Source of the DNA: Ancylobacter sp. Lp-2
GTDB lineage: Bacteria > Pseudomonadota > Alphaproteobacteria > Rhizobiales > Xanthobacteraceae
Direction of reading: 5' to 3'
DNA length: 64,000 nucleotides
Assembly: GCF_020523795.1 (NCBI RefSeq)
Contig: NZ_JAJALI010000006.1
Coordinates: forward strand, 1-64,000
Part shown: piece by piece, positions 39,913-48,752 of the stretch
Numbering within the stretch: the stretch's first letter is position 1
Layout of the letters: each line of letters starts with the position of its first letter
Made by a program: the position numbers and the translations under genes
Notes under the pieces: generated by a model
The model's input: the letters and a program-made list of their open reading frames with translations, nothing else
Database searches by the model: none
What the model was told of the DNA's origin: nothing

Positions 39913-41100
39913 TCAGCCGTTGATATAGGGACGGTGCAGCTTCACCTCGGGGTTCAGCCGCACGCCGAAGCCCGGCTTGTCGAGCGCGCTCGCCTTCATG
40001 CGGCCGTTCACCGGCACCGGCTCGTCGAGCAGCAGCGGGGTGAACATCGGCACCACCTGGTCCGGCACCGGATGCATCATCAGGAACTCGGCGAAGGGCG
40101 AGTTCTGGCGGGTGATGACGAAGTGGTAGCTGTAGACCGAGGAGCCATGCGGCACGACCAGCGCCGAATGGGCGTCGGCCAGCGCCGAGATCTTGATCAG
40201 CTCGGTCACGCCGCCGCACCAGCCGACATCCGGCTGGATGATGTCGCAGCAGCCCATCTCCAAGAGCAGCTTGAAGCCCCAGCGGGTGGCCTCGTGCTCG
40301 CCAGTGGTGACCAGCATGCCCTTCGGCACGTTCTTGCGCAGCTCGGCATAGCCCCAGTAGTCGTCCGGCGACAGAGCCTCCTCGATCCACTTCAGGCCGT
40401 ATTCGTGGGCCTTGTGGGCGAGCTTGGTCGCGTAGTTGAGGTCGAGGCTCATCCAGCAGTCATACATCAGCCAGAAATCGTCGCCGCAGCGCGAGCGCAT
40501 GTCGGCGAGCAGCTCGATGTTCTTCTTGAGCCCCTCCTCGCCCTCGGCCGGCACATGGTGCAGCGGCAGCTTGCCGCCGATGAAGCCCATCTGCTTGGCG
40601 AGGTCCGGCCGCGCGCCGGTGGCGTAGAACTGCAATTCGTCGCGCACCGGGCCGCCGAGCAGCGCGTGGACGGGTTCCTTGCGCACCTTGGCAAGAAGGT
40701 CCCACAGCGCGAGGTCGACGCCGGAGATGGTGTTCAGCACCACGCCCTTGCGGCCGTAATACTGGGTCGAGAAATACATCTGGTCCCAGATCTTCTCGAT
40801 CTCGGTGACCTGCCGGCCGATCAGGAAGCGCGACAGGTGCTTCTCGACGATGAAGGCGCCGATCTCGCCGGCGGTGGTCACCGCGAAGCCGACCGTGCCG
40901 TCGGAGGCCTCGATCTCCACCACCAGCGTGCCGAGCACGTTGATGCCGAAGCTGCGGCGGCTCTCGCGATACTCTGGATACTTGCCCATCGGCGTGCCGA
41001 TGTGGTCGTCGATCCAGTGATAGCCCTGCTGGTCGTGATAATCCGCGCCGCCGCCGCGGACGGTGAAGGCCCGGACGGCTGTGATGGTCGGCATGGACAT
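39913..41100 (-). CDS. rhmD: L-rhamnonate dehydratase
   Basis: A 395-residue enolase-superfamily (mandelate racemase-like) enzyme that dehydrates L-rhamnonate to 2-keto-3-deoxy-L-rhamnonate. The N-terminal blocks [20 protein letters not shown] and [19 protein letters not shown], the metal-ligand strand [13 protein letters not shown], and [11 protein letters not shown] and [12 protein letters not shown] are characteristic of RhmD rather than of general MR/MLE members. It is the last gene of the island, after the MFS transporter, and is followed by a strong terminator. Confidence 0.93.
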   Translation of the reverse strand: MSMPTITAVRAFTVRGGGADYHDQQGYHWIDDHIGTPMGKYPEYRESRRSFGINVLGTLVVEIEASDGTVGFAVTTAGEIGAFIVEKHLSRFLIGRQVTEIEKIWDQMYFSTQYYGRKGVVLNTISGVDLALWDLLAKVRKEPVHALLGGPVRDELQFYATGARPDLAKQMGFIGGKLPLHHVPAEGEEGLKKNIELLADMRSRCGDDFWLMYDCWMSLDLNYATKLAHKAHEYGLKWIEEALSPDDYWGYAELRKNVPKGMLVTTGEHEATRWGFKLLLEMGCCDIIQPDVGWCGGVTELIKISALADAHSALVVPHGSSVYSYHFVITRQNSPFAEFLMMHPVPDQVVPMFTPLLLDEPVPVNGRMKASALDKPGFGVRLNPEVKLHRPYING

Positions 41101-41163
41101 GATGTGTCGAGCTCCCGGTAGAAGGAAGCCGCGGCGGCCCTGACGACCGCCGCGGAGAAGAAA

Positions 41164-42486
41164 TCAGCGGCTGGACGCCGGAGCGGTGGTCGTGCGCGCC
41201 TCGCGGCCGACGCCGATGGCGGCCAGCGCAAAGACGAGGATGGCGCCGATCAGCGTGGTGCCAGCCAGCAGATAGAGGCCGGCCGAACCCGACTCGAAGG
41301 TGGCTTCCGCCCAGTTCTTCACGTTCGGCGCCACGAAGCCGCCGAGCGAGCCGAGCGAGTTGATCAGCGCGATGCCGCCGGCCGCCGCGACGCCGCCGAG
41401 ATAGCCCGTCGGCAGGGTCCAGAAGATCGGCTGCACCGAGATGAAGCCGGCCGCGGCGAAGCACAGCGCGATCATCGACAGCAGCGGCGAGCCCGAGGCC
41501 ACCGAGGCGGCGATGCCGGCAGCGCAGACGACAAGGATGCCACCGGCGAACAGGCGCCGCTCGCCGGTCTGGTCGGAGAGGCGCGGCAGGTAGTAGGTGG
41601 CGATCATCGCGCACACCCACGGAATGGCGGTGACGATGCCGACCATCAGGCCGACCTTGGTTCCGAGCAGGCCGGCGACCTGGGTCGGCAGGTAGAACAC
41701 CACGCCGTACACGCTCATCTGGATGATGAAGTAGATCAGCGAGAAGTAGAGCACGCGCCCGCTCTTCAGGGCCGCGAGGGTGCCGCGCGGACCGTGCGAC
41801 TGCTTCACCGTGTCTTCGGCGCTGAGCGCGTCCTGAAGAACGGTCTTCTCCTGCGCCGTCAGCCACTTGGCATCGGCCGGCTTGTTGTCGAGGTAGAAAT
41901 ACGCCCAGACGCCGACCACGGAGGCGAGCAGGCCCTCGACGAGGAACATCCACTGCCAGCCATGCAGGCCGCCAATGCCCTGGAACTCCAGCAGCAGGCC
42001 GGAGAGCGGCGAGCCGAAGATGAAGGCAAGCGGGGCGCCGAAATAGAACAGGCCCATGGCCCGGCCGCGCGCGAAGGACGGGAACCAGTAGGTGAGATAC
42101 AGGATCACGCCGGGGAAGAAGCCGGCCTCGGCGATGCCGAGCAGCACGCGCAGGATGTAGAAGGTGGTCTCGTTATGGGCGAACATCATCGCCGCCGAGA
42201 TCAGGCCCCAGGTCACCATGATGCGGGCCATCCAGATCTTGGCGCCGACGCGGTGCATGATGAGGTTGGAGGGCACCTCGAACAGGGCGTAGCCCAGGAA
42301 GAAGATCGAGGCGCCGAAGGCGAAGGCCGCGTTGGAGATGCCGGTATCGGCCTGGAAGGCCGCCTTGGCGAAGCCCACATTGGCGCGGTCGAGGAAGGCC
42401 AGGATGTACATCAGCAGCAGGAACGGCAGCAGCCGCTTGGTGACCTTGCTGATGGTCGAAAGTAGAGCCGGTGTCTGCGCGACCAT
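41164..42486 (-). CDS. MFS transporter, anion:cation symporter family (probable L-rhamnonate uptake)
   Basis: A 440-residue, 12-helix transporter. The loop LLPFLLLMYILAFLDRANVGFA at the first helix and the RGRAMGLFYFGAPLAF-type motif after helix 4 are typical of the ACS family (tartrate, hexuronate, RhmT). Enterobacterial RhmT, an L-rhamnonate carrier, is also next to rhmD, so L-rhamnonate is the likely substrate (inference). The ATG at 42486 has GGAGGG upstream; the 13 residues before it are not conserved. Confidence 0.9.
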   Translation of the reverse strand: MVAQTPALLSTISKVTKRLLPFLLLMYILAFLDRANVGFAKAAFQADTGISNAAFAFGASIFFLGYALFEVPSNLIMHRVGAKIWMARIMVTWGLISAAMMFAHNETTFYILRVLLGIAEAGFFPGVILYLTYWFPSFARGRAMGLFYFGAPLAFIFGSPLSGLLLEFQGIGGLHGWQWMFLVEGLLASVVGVWAYFYLDNKPADAKWLTAQEKTVLQDALSAEDTVKQSHGPRGTLAALKSGRVLYFSLIYFIIQMSVYGVVFYLPTQVAGLLGTKVGLMVGIVTAIPWVCAMIATYYLPRLSDQTGERRLFAGGILVVCAAGIAASVASGSPLLSMIALCFAAAGFISVQPIFWTLPTGYLGGVAAAGGIALINSLGSLGGFVAPNVKNWAEATFESGSAGLYLLAGTTLIGAILVFALAAIGVGREARTTTAPASSR

Positions 42487-42594
42487 GCGGGCGCCCTCCC
42501 TTGTTAGCTGGACACATGCCGCCATTGCGTCCGGGGCGAGCCGGCGCCGCGATCTTCTTGTTTTTGGAAGGGTCGCCGGTTGCCCGGCGACGCC

Positions 42595-43347
42595 TCAGTA
42601 GACGGCGCGACCGCCGGAGATGTCGAACACCGAGCCGGTAGAGAAGGCGCAGTCCTCGGAGGACAGCCACGAGATCAGCGCCGCCGCCTCGTCGACCGCC
42701 AGGAAGCGGTTCATCGGGATCTTCGACAGCATGAAGTCGATGTGTTCCTGCTTCATCTGGTTGAAGATCTCGGTCTTCGCCGCCGCCGGGGTGATGGCGT
42801 TGACGAGGATGTTCGAGGTCGCCAGTTCCTTGCCGAGCGACTTGGTCAGCCCGATCAGCCCGGCCTTCGACGCCGAATAGTGCGAGGCGTTCGGGTTGCC
42901 TTCCTTGCCGGCGATGGAGGCGACGTTGACGATGCGCCCCCAGCCGTTCTTGATGATGTGCGGCACCACCGCCTTGCAGGTCAGGAACGGCCCGACGAGG
43001 TTGACGTCGATCACCCGGCGCCAGGTCTCGGTGTCGAGCTCCCACAGCTTGCCGTTGCCGCCGGTGATGCCGGCATTGTTGACGAGGATGTCGATCTTGC
43101 CGTGCGCGGCGGCCGTCGCCTCGGTGGCGGCGGTGACGGAGGCCTCGTCGGTCAGTTCGACGACATGGGTGGACACCTTGCCGAGCGTGCCCAGCACTGC
43201 CGCGGCCTCGTCGAGGCGGGCGGCGTCGATGTCCCACAGCGCGACGGAGGCGCCGGAGGCGAGCATGCGCTCGGCGGTGGCGTAGCCGATGCCGCGGGCG
43301 CCGCCGGTGATGATGGCGACGCGGCCGGTGAGGTCGAGCTTGTTCAT
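42595..43347 (-). CDS. SDR dehydrogenase, probable 2-keto-3-deoxy-L-rhamnonate 4-dehydrogenase (LRA5-like)
   Basis: A 250-residue NAD(P)-dependent short-chain dehydrogenase. The cofactor motif TGGARGIG, the NNAG motif, the catalytic SxxxxxxxxxYxxxK (ASIAGKEGNPNASHYSASK) and the C-terminal GSVFDISGGRA are clear. Its place between a diketo hydrolase and rhamnonate dehydratase matches LRA5 in the pathway described for Sphingomonas. Alone the sequence would allow several sugar-acid substrates. Confidence 0.85.
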   Translation of the reverse strand: MNKLDLTGRVAIITGGARGIGYATAERMLASGASVALWDIDAARLDEAAAVLGTLGKVSTHVVELTDEASVTAATEATAAAHGKIDILVNNAGITGGNGKLWELDTETWRRVIDVNLVGPFLTCKAVVPHIIKNGWGRIVNVASIAGKEGNPNASHYSASKAGLIGLTKSLGKELATSNILVNAITPAAAKTEIFNQMKQEHIDFMLSKIPMNRFLAVDEAAALISWLSSEDCAFSTGSVFDISGGRAVY

Positions 43348-43360
43348 GTGCCTAAATCCT

Positions 43361-44206
43361 TCACGCCGCCGGAACGGTGGTCTGCTGCTGCTCGCCGAGG
43401 CCGGAAATGGCGAGGCGCATGGTCTGGCCGGCCTTGAGATAGACCGGCGGCTTCTGGCCGAGGCCGACGCCCGGCGGGGTGCCGGTGGAGATGATGTCGC
43501 CCGGCTGCAGGCTCATGAACTGGCTGATGTAGGACACGATGGTCGGCACATCGAAGATCATCGTGCGGGTCGAGCCGTTCTGGTAGCGCTTGCCGTCGAC
43601 TTCCAGCCACATGTCGAGCACGTGCGGGTCGGTGATCTCGTCGGTGGTCACCAGCCACGGGCCGATCGGGCCGAAGGTGTCGCAGCCCTTGCCCTTGTCC
43701 CACTGGCCGCCACGCTCGAGCTGGAAGTGGCGCTCGGAGACGTCGTTGATCACGCAATAGCCGGCGACGTGGTCGTAGGCGTCTTCCTTCGACACGTATT
43801 TCGCGGTCTTGCCGATGACGATGCCGAGCTCGACCTCCCAGTCGGTCTTTTCCGAGCCGCGGGGGATCTCGACGTCGTCATTGGGGCCGACGATGCTGCT
43901 GGTGGTCTTCATGAACAGCACCGGCTCGTCGGGGATCGCCATGCCGGATTCGGCGGCGTGGTCGGTGTAGTTCAGGCCGACACAGATGAACTTGCCCACC
44001 TGCCCGACGCAGGCGCCGATGCGGGGATTGCCGTCCACCGCCGGCAGCGTCGACAGGTCGAGCGCGGCGATCTTGGCGAGGCCTTCCGGCAGCAGCGTCG
44101 CGCCGCCGATATCGGGCACGATGCCGGAGAGATCGCGCAGCACGCCCTGCGCATCGAGGATGGCGGGACGCTCCGCCCCCGGTTGACCGTAACGGACAAG
44201 CTTCAT
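43361..44206 (-). CDS. FAH family hydrolase, probable 2,4-diketo-3-deoxy-L-rhamnonate hydrolase (LRA6-like)
   Basis: A 281-residue fumarylacetoacetase-type hydrolase. It shows FICVGLNYTDHAAESG, the metal-ligand strand WEVELGIVIGK, NDVSERHFQLERGGQW and the end block GDIISTGTPPGVGLG. Members of this size, next to SDR and dehydratase genes, cleave 2,4-diketo-3-deoxy-sugar acids to pyruvate and lactate. It is the first gene of the minus-strand operon, so the terminal step is transcribed first. Spacing to the SDR gene is 13 bp. Confidence 0.87.
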   Translation of the reverse strand: MKLVRYGQPGAERPAILDAQGVLRDLSGIVPDIGGATLLPEGLAKIAALDLSTLPAVDGNPRIGACVGQVGKFICVGLNYTDHAAESGMAIPDEPVLFMKTTSSIVGPNDDVEIPRGSEKTDWEVELGIVIGKTAKYVSKEDAYDHVAGYCVINDVSERHFQLERGGQWDKGKGCDTFGPIGPWLVTTDEITDPHVLDMWLEVDGKRYQNGSTRTMIFDVPTIVSYISQFMSLQPGDIISTGTPPGVGLGQKPPVYLKAGQTMRLAISGLGEQQQTTVPAA

Positions 44207-44284
44207 CCCGAACGCTCCTTCCCTGAGTTTCGCCAGCCTTGGGCTGGAGGACCTTCTTGGGGCGGATTCCGTAGCGGCTGCCGT

Positions 44285-44333
44285 GATAACTTGATAATGA
44301 AATCTTCGACTTGACCAATTCCATTAGGTTATC
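44285..44333. promoter_or_regulatory. Divergent control region with GATAAC/GTTATC inverted repeat
   Basis: The 132-bp gap between the FAH gene (leftward) and the LysR gene (rightward) holds GATAAC (44285-44290) and GTTATC (44328-44333), an exact inverted pair 37 bases apart with AT-rich sequence between. LysR proteins usually bind near their own divergent promoter, so this is a candidate operator. Not tested. Confidence 0.4.
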
Positions 44334-44338
44334 GACAG

Positions 44339-45298
44339 ATGGTGTCCTCCTCCTTCGCCGCGCTGGCGACCCGGCTGCGCTTCCGCCACTTGCGGCTCGT
44401 CGACCTGCTGGCGCGCGGCGGCAACCTCCATCGCGTCGCCGCCGAGATGAACATGACGCAGCCGGCGGCCTCGAAGATCCTGCAGGACGCCGAGGCGCTG
44501 CTCGGCGTACGGTTGTTCGAGCGCACCCCGCGCGCCATGCTGCCGACCGAGATCGGCGCCTTCGTCGCCGACTACGCCGCGCGCACCCTGCGCGAGGCCG
44601 ACAGCTTCGCCGACGGGCTGGACAATCTGAAGGCCGGCGGCTTCGGCGCGCTGTCGATCGGCGCCATCATGGCGACCACGCCCGGCCTGCTGCCCAAGGC
44701 GATCGCCGAATTGAAGCGTCGGCGGCCGCTGATGACCATCCAGTTGCTCGCCGCCACCTCGGACATCCTGCTCGACGCGCTGGAGCGCAACGAGATTTCC
44801 ATGGCGCTCGGCCGCTTCACCGATCCGAGCAACGCGCTCGCCTTCGAGCTGGAACCGCTGGCGCATGAGGAATTGTGGATCTTCGTCGCCGCGCAGCACC
44901 CGCTCGCCGGCGTCGCCGCGCTCAGCCTCGCCGAAACCGCGCACATGCCGTGGGTGCTGCAGCAGAAGACCAGCCCGATGCGGCAGCTGATCGATCAGGC
45001 CTTCGTCGAGGCCGGGGTCGGCACCCTCAACAATCTCGTCGAGACCACCTCGATCTTCGCCACCCTGCATCTGGTGCGCGAGGCCGGCATGATCGCCTGC
45101 CTGCCGAAGTCGATCCTGATGGAGGGCGTGGGGCGCGACACCTTCCGGCGGCTCCCGATCACGCTGCCGAACCAGCTCGGCCCGCTCGGCATCATCACCC
45201 GGCGCGGCGAGACGCCCTCGGCCAATGTCGCCGATTTCATCGACGTGCTGCACGAGATCGTCGCCCGCGAGCGACAGGAACTGCTCGCCGGGCTCTAG
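44339..45298 (+). CDS. LysR-type regulator of the rhamnonate island
   Basis: A 319-residue transcription factor. The N-terminal winged helix-turn-helix spans about residues 10-65 (HLRLVDLLARGGNLHRVAAE, MNMTQPAASKILQDAEALLG), followed by the substrate-binding domain. It is transcribed divergently from the FAH-SDR-MFS-rhmD operon, so it probably senses L-rhamnonate or an intermediate and controls that operon and itself (inference). The ATG lies only six bases after the right arm of the inverted repeat. Confidence 0.93.
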   Translation: MVSSSFAALATRLRFRHLRLVDLLARGGNLHRVAAEMNMTQPAASKILQDAEALLGVRLFERTPRAMLPTEIGAFVADYAARTLREADSFADGLDNLKAGGFGALSIGAIMATTPGLLPKAIAELKRRRPLMTIQLLAATSDILLDALERNEISMALGRFTDPSNALAFELEPLAHEELWIFVAAQHPLAGVAALSLAETAHMPWVLQQKTSPMRQLIDQAFVEAGVGTLNNLVETTSIFATLHLVREAGMIACLPKSILMEGVGRDTFRRLPITLPNQLGPLGIITRRGETPSANVADFIDVLHEIVARERQELLAGL

Positions 45299-45366
45299 CG
45301 CGGGGAACGCTTATGCTCCCCTCAACGGAAAGGCGGCCCCTGCCCGCGCCTTGTCGGCGTCGACCG

Positions 45367-45576
45367 TCAGCGGCGCAGCCGCTGGTACTCGACGACCCGC
45401 ACGGCGATGTCCCGCGGTTCCTTGATGGCATCCCTATCCATGACATCGCCCTGGATCTCACGCGCCACCACCGGCCACAGCCGGTCGACCGCCACCTCAA
45501 GATCGCCGGCCGCCACGCTGGGCCGCAGATCCGCCGCACATAGCGCCCGTGCTCTGGCTTCGATGTTTGTGCTCAT
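45367..45576 (-). CDS. Small hypothetical protein (69 residues)
   Basis: The predicted product begins MSTNIEARARALCAADLR and is soluble, with mixed charges and no membrane helix. The ARALCAADLR...VDRLWPVVAREI pattern resembles small hypothetical proteins of Hyphomicrobiales, judged from memory. No clear ribosome binding site precedes the ATG. It lies between the LysR gene, which converges on it, and tRNA-Asp. Function unknown. Confidence 0.5.
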   Translation of the reverse strand: MSTNIEARARALCAADLRPSVAAGDLEVAVDRLWPVVAREIQGDVMDRDAIKEPRDIAVRVVEYQRLRR

Positions 45577-45752
45577 GGTTGGAAACTACCACGGATTGCC
45601 GGGGCGATATCCGCGAAAGTACACACAAGCCGGAGAGGATCGGGGCGAAGCCGCGAGGTCATTTCCGGACCCGACGCAGGCCGATATAATCGCTAGGCTT
45701 CGCGAGCCTGTCGCTACGGCGGTAAATCATCGATCAAGGGATTGTGCTTGAA

Positions 45753-45829
<77 letters not shown>

Positions 45830-45871
45830 AACGACCGGGTCGCTGTGTGGACCGCCCGTCGAGTGAGGCGG

Positions 45872-45900
45872 GTGTTAAGGCAGCGGCGTTGGGGTGTCAA
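45872..45900 (-). promoter_or_regulatory. tRNA-Asp promoter (TTGACA-17-TAACAC)
   Basis: TTGACA (45895-45900), a perfect -35 hexamer on the minus strand, is followed after 17 bases by TAACAC (45872-45877), 42 bases before the mature tRNA 5' end. Confidence 0.7.
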
Positions 45901-45955
45901 GCGCCCTTGTCGGCGCCCTTCCCCGCGGCCTGTGGACAGCTCCCCACGAAGGCCT

Positions 45956-47089
45956 TCAGCCGGGCAGCTGCGGCCGCCGCGTCGCCAGCAACGCATCGAC
46001 CAGCGCCATGGCGGCGATCAGCAATGGCACCGACAGGAAGGTACCGATCGGGCCCCACAGCCAGGTCCACAGCGCCATGGAGAGAAACACCGCGAACGGG
46101 TTGAGCGCCACCCGCCGCCCGACGATCAGCGGCGTCAGCAGCTGCCCCTCGATCGAGGTGAGCACCACGAACAGCCCCGCCGGCAGCAATCCCTCGAACG
46201 GGCCGGGAAAGCTGACGAGGCCGACCAGCGCCAGCACCAGCGTCATGATCGCCGGGCCGACATAGGGAATATAGTTCAAAACCCCGGCGAGCACGCCCCA
46301 CATTACCGGCGTCGGCAAGCCCAGCGCCCAAGCCAGCAGCCCGGTCGCCACCCCGAGCCCGGCATTGATGAAGGTGGCGGTGACCAGATAGGTGCCCAGC
46401 CGCGCCTCGATCTCGCGGAATACCCGCAACGCGGTCAGCCGCCCGGCGCGCGGGCCGATCGCCCGCACCACCTTGCGCTTGATCTGGATCCGCCCGGCGA
46501 GGAAGAACAGCAGCGAGCCGACGAACAGGATGAACGCGCCGAGCGCCGGCGTCACCAGGCCGATGGCGCTCTCCAGCACCCGCGAATCGGAAATGCTCAC
46601 CGTCATCGGCCGCTCGGCCGCACTGCCGATCGATTCGAGGGATTCGACGAAGAACAGCATGCGCTGCACCGCCGGCCGCAGCGCCGCGAAGCGCTCGCGC
46701 AGCGTCTCGCTGATCTCCGGCATCCGCTCGATCCATTCGGCCAGCGGGCCGGCGAGCGCCGTCGCCGCACCGTAGAACGTCGCCACCATGACGATCACGA
46801 TCAGCACCGCGGTCACCGGCGAGGGAATGCCGCGCCGCGCCAGCGCCTCGATGAACGGACCGATGACGCTGCCGATGATCACCGCCGCGACGATGGGAAT
46901 GAGCACCGCCCGCGCCACCACCAGCACACCCGCCAGCGCGAGCACCGCCAGCGTGATCGCCGCGAGCTGGGACAGGCGCAGCCACAGCAGGTCCCCCCGC
47001 CCGCTCCGCGTCGGCACCGTCGTGTCATGCACGCCGATGCGCGCCGCCTGCCCGGCCTCCTCGACGACCGTGCCCCGCTGGATGTTCAC
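45956..47089 (-). CDS. AI-2E family transporter (PerM-like)
   Basis: A 377-residue membrane protein of the AI-2 exporter/PerM family. Two N-terminal helices are followed by a soluble region, then more helices including GVLAGVLNYIPYVGPAIMTL and EGQLLTPLIVGRRVALNPF, which are the family's diagnostic blocks. Substrate is unknown; the family includes exporters and Na+/H+ antiporters. It is divergent from manC across a 193-bp gap in which I see no clear site. Confidence 0.9.
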   Translation of the reverse strand: MNIQRGTVVEEAGQAARIGVHDTTVPTRSGRGDLLWLRLSQLAAITLAVLALAGVLVVARAVLIPIVAAVIIGSVIGPFIEALARRGIPSPVTAVLIVIVMVATFYGAATALAGPLAEWIERMPEISETLRERFAALRPAVQRMLFFVESLESIGSAAERPMTVSISDSRVLESAIGLVTPALGAFILFVGSLLFFLAGRIQIKRKVVRAIGPRAGRLTALRVFREIEARLGTYLVTATFINAGLGVATGLLAWALGLPTPVMWGVLAGVLNYIPYVGPAIMTLVLALVGLVSFPGPFEGLLPAGLFVVLTSIEGQLLTPLIVGRRVALNPFAVFLSMALWTWLWGPIGTFLSVPLLIAAMALVDALLATRRPQLPG

Positions 47090-47282
47090 CGCGCCCCGCC
47101 TTTCTCACCGCCCCTGCCCGTTGCGGACAACGCGCGGCCGGTGGCCCGGTTCCGACCGGCGCGGCCGGGGTGGCGGCACCACGGCTTGGCCGCCGAACGG
47201 AAATCCGGCATGGTGCCGCAGCGTCTCCCGGCGGGAGGCCGCCCACCCGAGCCGGCCTCGTCACTGTCGGAGCACTCTTTGC

Positions 47283-48719
47283 ATGCGGGGCCCGTCTCCG
47301 ATCGTCCCCGTGATCCTGGCAGGCGGCAGCGGCACGCGGCTGTGGCCGGTCTCGCGCGACAGCCTGCCCAAGCAGTTCCAGGTGCTCACCGGCTCGCACA
47401 CCCTCTACCAGCAGACGCTGATGCGGGTGTCCGACCGCGCGCTGTTTGCCGCCCCTCTCGTCCTCACCCATGAGGATTTCCGCTTCTTCGCCCGCCGCCA
47501 GGCCGCCGAGATCGGCATGGATGTCACGGTGGCGCTGGAGCCGATGCGCCGCGATTCCGGTCCGGCCCTGCTCGCCGCCGCCCTCATCGCCCAGCGCCTG
47601 CACGGCGAGGGCTGCCTGGTGCTGGCGCTCGCCTCGGACCATGTGGTTCTCGACGAGCCGCTCTTCCTCGATGCCTGCCGCGCCGGGGCGCAGGCGGCGG
47701 CGCAAGGCCGGATCGTCACCTTTGGCATCGCCCCCACCGAGCCGTCGACCGCCTATGGCTATATCCGCCCCGGCGCCCAAATAGGCACCCAAGCCGGGGC
47801 CGGCGGTGCCCGGACGGTGGCCGCCTTCGTCGAGAAGCCGGACCTTGCCACCGCCACCCGCTACCTTGCGGAGGGCTATCTGTGGAACTCCGGCAATTTC
47901 TGCTTCCCGGCCGCGGTGTTGATCGAGGAGGCGACCCGCTTCGAGCCGAGCATGGTCGCCGCCGTGACCGAGGCGGTGGAGACCGCCGGCGAGGATCTCG
48001 GCTTCATCAAGCTCGATGCCCGCGCCTTCGCCGACGCCCCCGCCAAGTCGATCGACTATGCGGTGATGGAGCACACGAGGCGCGCCGCCGTGGTGGAGGG
48101 CCGCTTCCGCTGGTCGGATGTCGGCTCGTGGGACGCGCTGCACGAGCTAGCGGAGGGCGACGCGGCCGGCAACGCCACCCGCGGCCCGGTGACCCTGCTC
48201 GATTCGCGCAATTCCTATCTCCATTCGGACGGACCGCTCATCGCCGGCATCGGGCTCGACAACCTCTCGGTGGTCGCCACCGAGGATGCGGTGCTGGTGA
48301 TGCCGATCGACCGCGCCCAGGACGTCAAGGGCCTGGTCGCCCAGCTCAAGAGCGAGCGCCATAACGCCGCCAGCGAGCACCTCAAGGCGCATCGCCCATG
48401 GGGCACCTACCAGACCATCTGTCGCGGCGAGCGCTTCCTGGTGAAGAAGATCGTCGTCGAGCCGGGCGGGCGGCTGTCGCTGCAGAAGCACCATCACCGC
48501 GCCGAGCACTGGATCGTGGTGAAGGGCACCGCCGAGGTGACGCTGGACGGACGCGTCTTCGAAGTGCGCGAGAACGAATCGACCTATCTGCCGCAAGGCG
48601 GCGTGCACCGGCTGGCCAATCCCGGCGAGATCCCGCTGGAGCTGATCGAGGTGCAGACCGGCGCCTATCTCGGCGAGGACGACATCGTCCGCCTGGAGGA
48701 CGCCTATAACCGCGCCTGA
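47283..48719 (+). CDS. manC: Mannose-1-phosphate guanylyltransferase / mannose-6-phosphate isomerase
   Basis: A 478-residue bifunctional enzyme. The N-terminal nucleotidyltransferase begins VPVILAGGSGTRLWPVSRD with LPKQF next; FVEKPD and the WNSGNF-type segment follow. The C-terminal cupin (about residues 365-478) has HRPWGTYQ, LQKHHHRAEHWIVVKGTA and STYLPQGGVHRL with the isomerase metal ligands. It makes GDP-mannose for exopolysaccharide, O-antigen or glycan synthesis. No other polysaccharide gene is next to it. The ATG at 47283 has GGAG ten bases upstream. Confidence 0.93.
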   Translation: MRGPSPIVPVILAGGSGTRLWPVSRDSLPKQFQVLTGSHTLYQQTLMRVSDRALFAAPLVLTHEDFRFFARRQAAEIGMDVTVALEPMRRDSGPALLAAALIAQRLHGEGCLVLALASDHVVLDEPLFLDACRAGAQAAAQGRIVTFGIAPTEPSTAYGYIRPGAQIGTQAGAGGARTVAAFVEKPDLATATRYLAEGYLWNSGNFCFPAAVLIEEATRFEPSMVAAVTEAVETAGEDLGFIKLDARAFADAPAKSIDYAVMEHTRRAAVVEGRFRWSDVGSWDALHELAEGDAAGNATRGPVTLLDSRNSYLHSDGPLIAGIGLDNLSVVATEDAVLVMPIDRAQDVKGLVAQLKSERHNAASEHLKAHRPWGTYQTICRGERFLVKKIVVEPGGRLSLQKHHHRAEHWIVVKGTAEVTLDGRVFEVRENESTYLPQGGVHRLANPGEIPLELIEVQTGAYLGEDDIVRLEDAYNRA

Positions 48720-48752
48720 ACGGCCTCTCTCCGCCGGAAAGAACCGTCTTCC

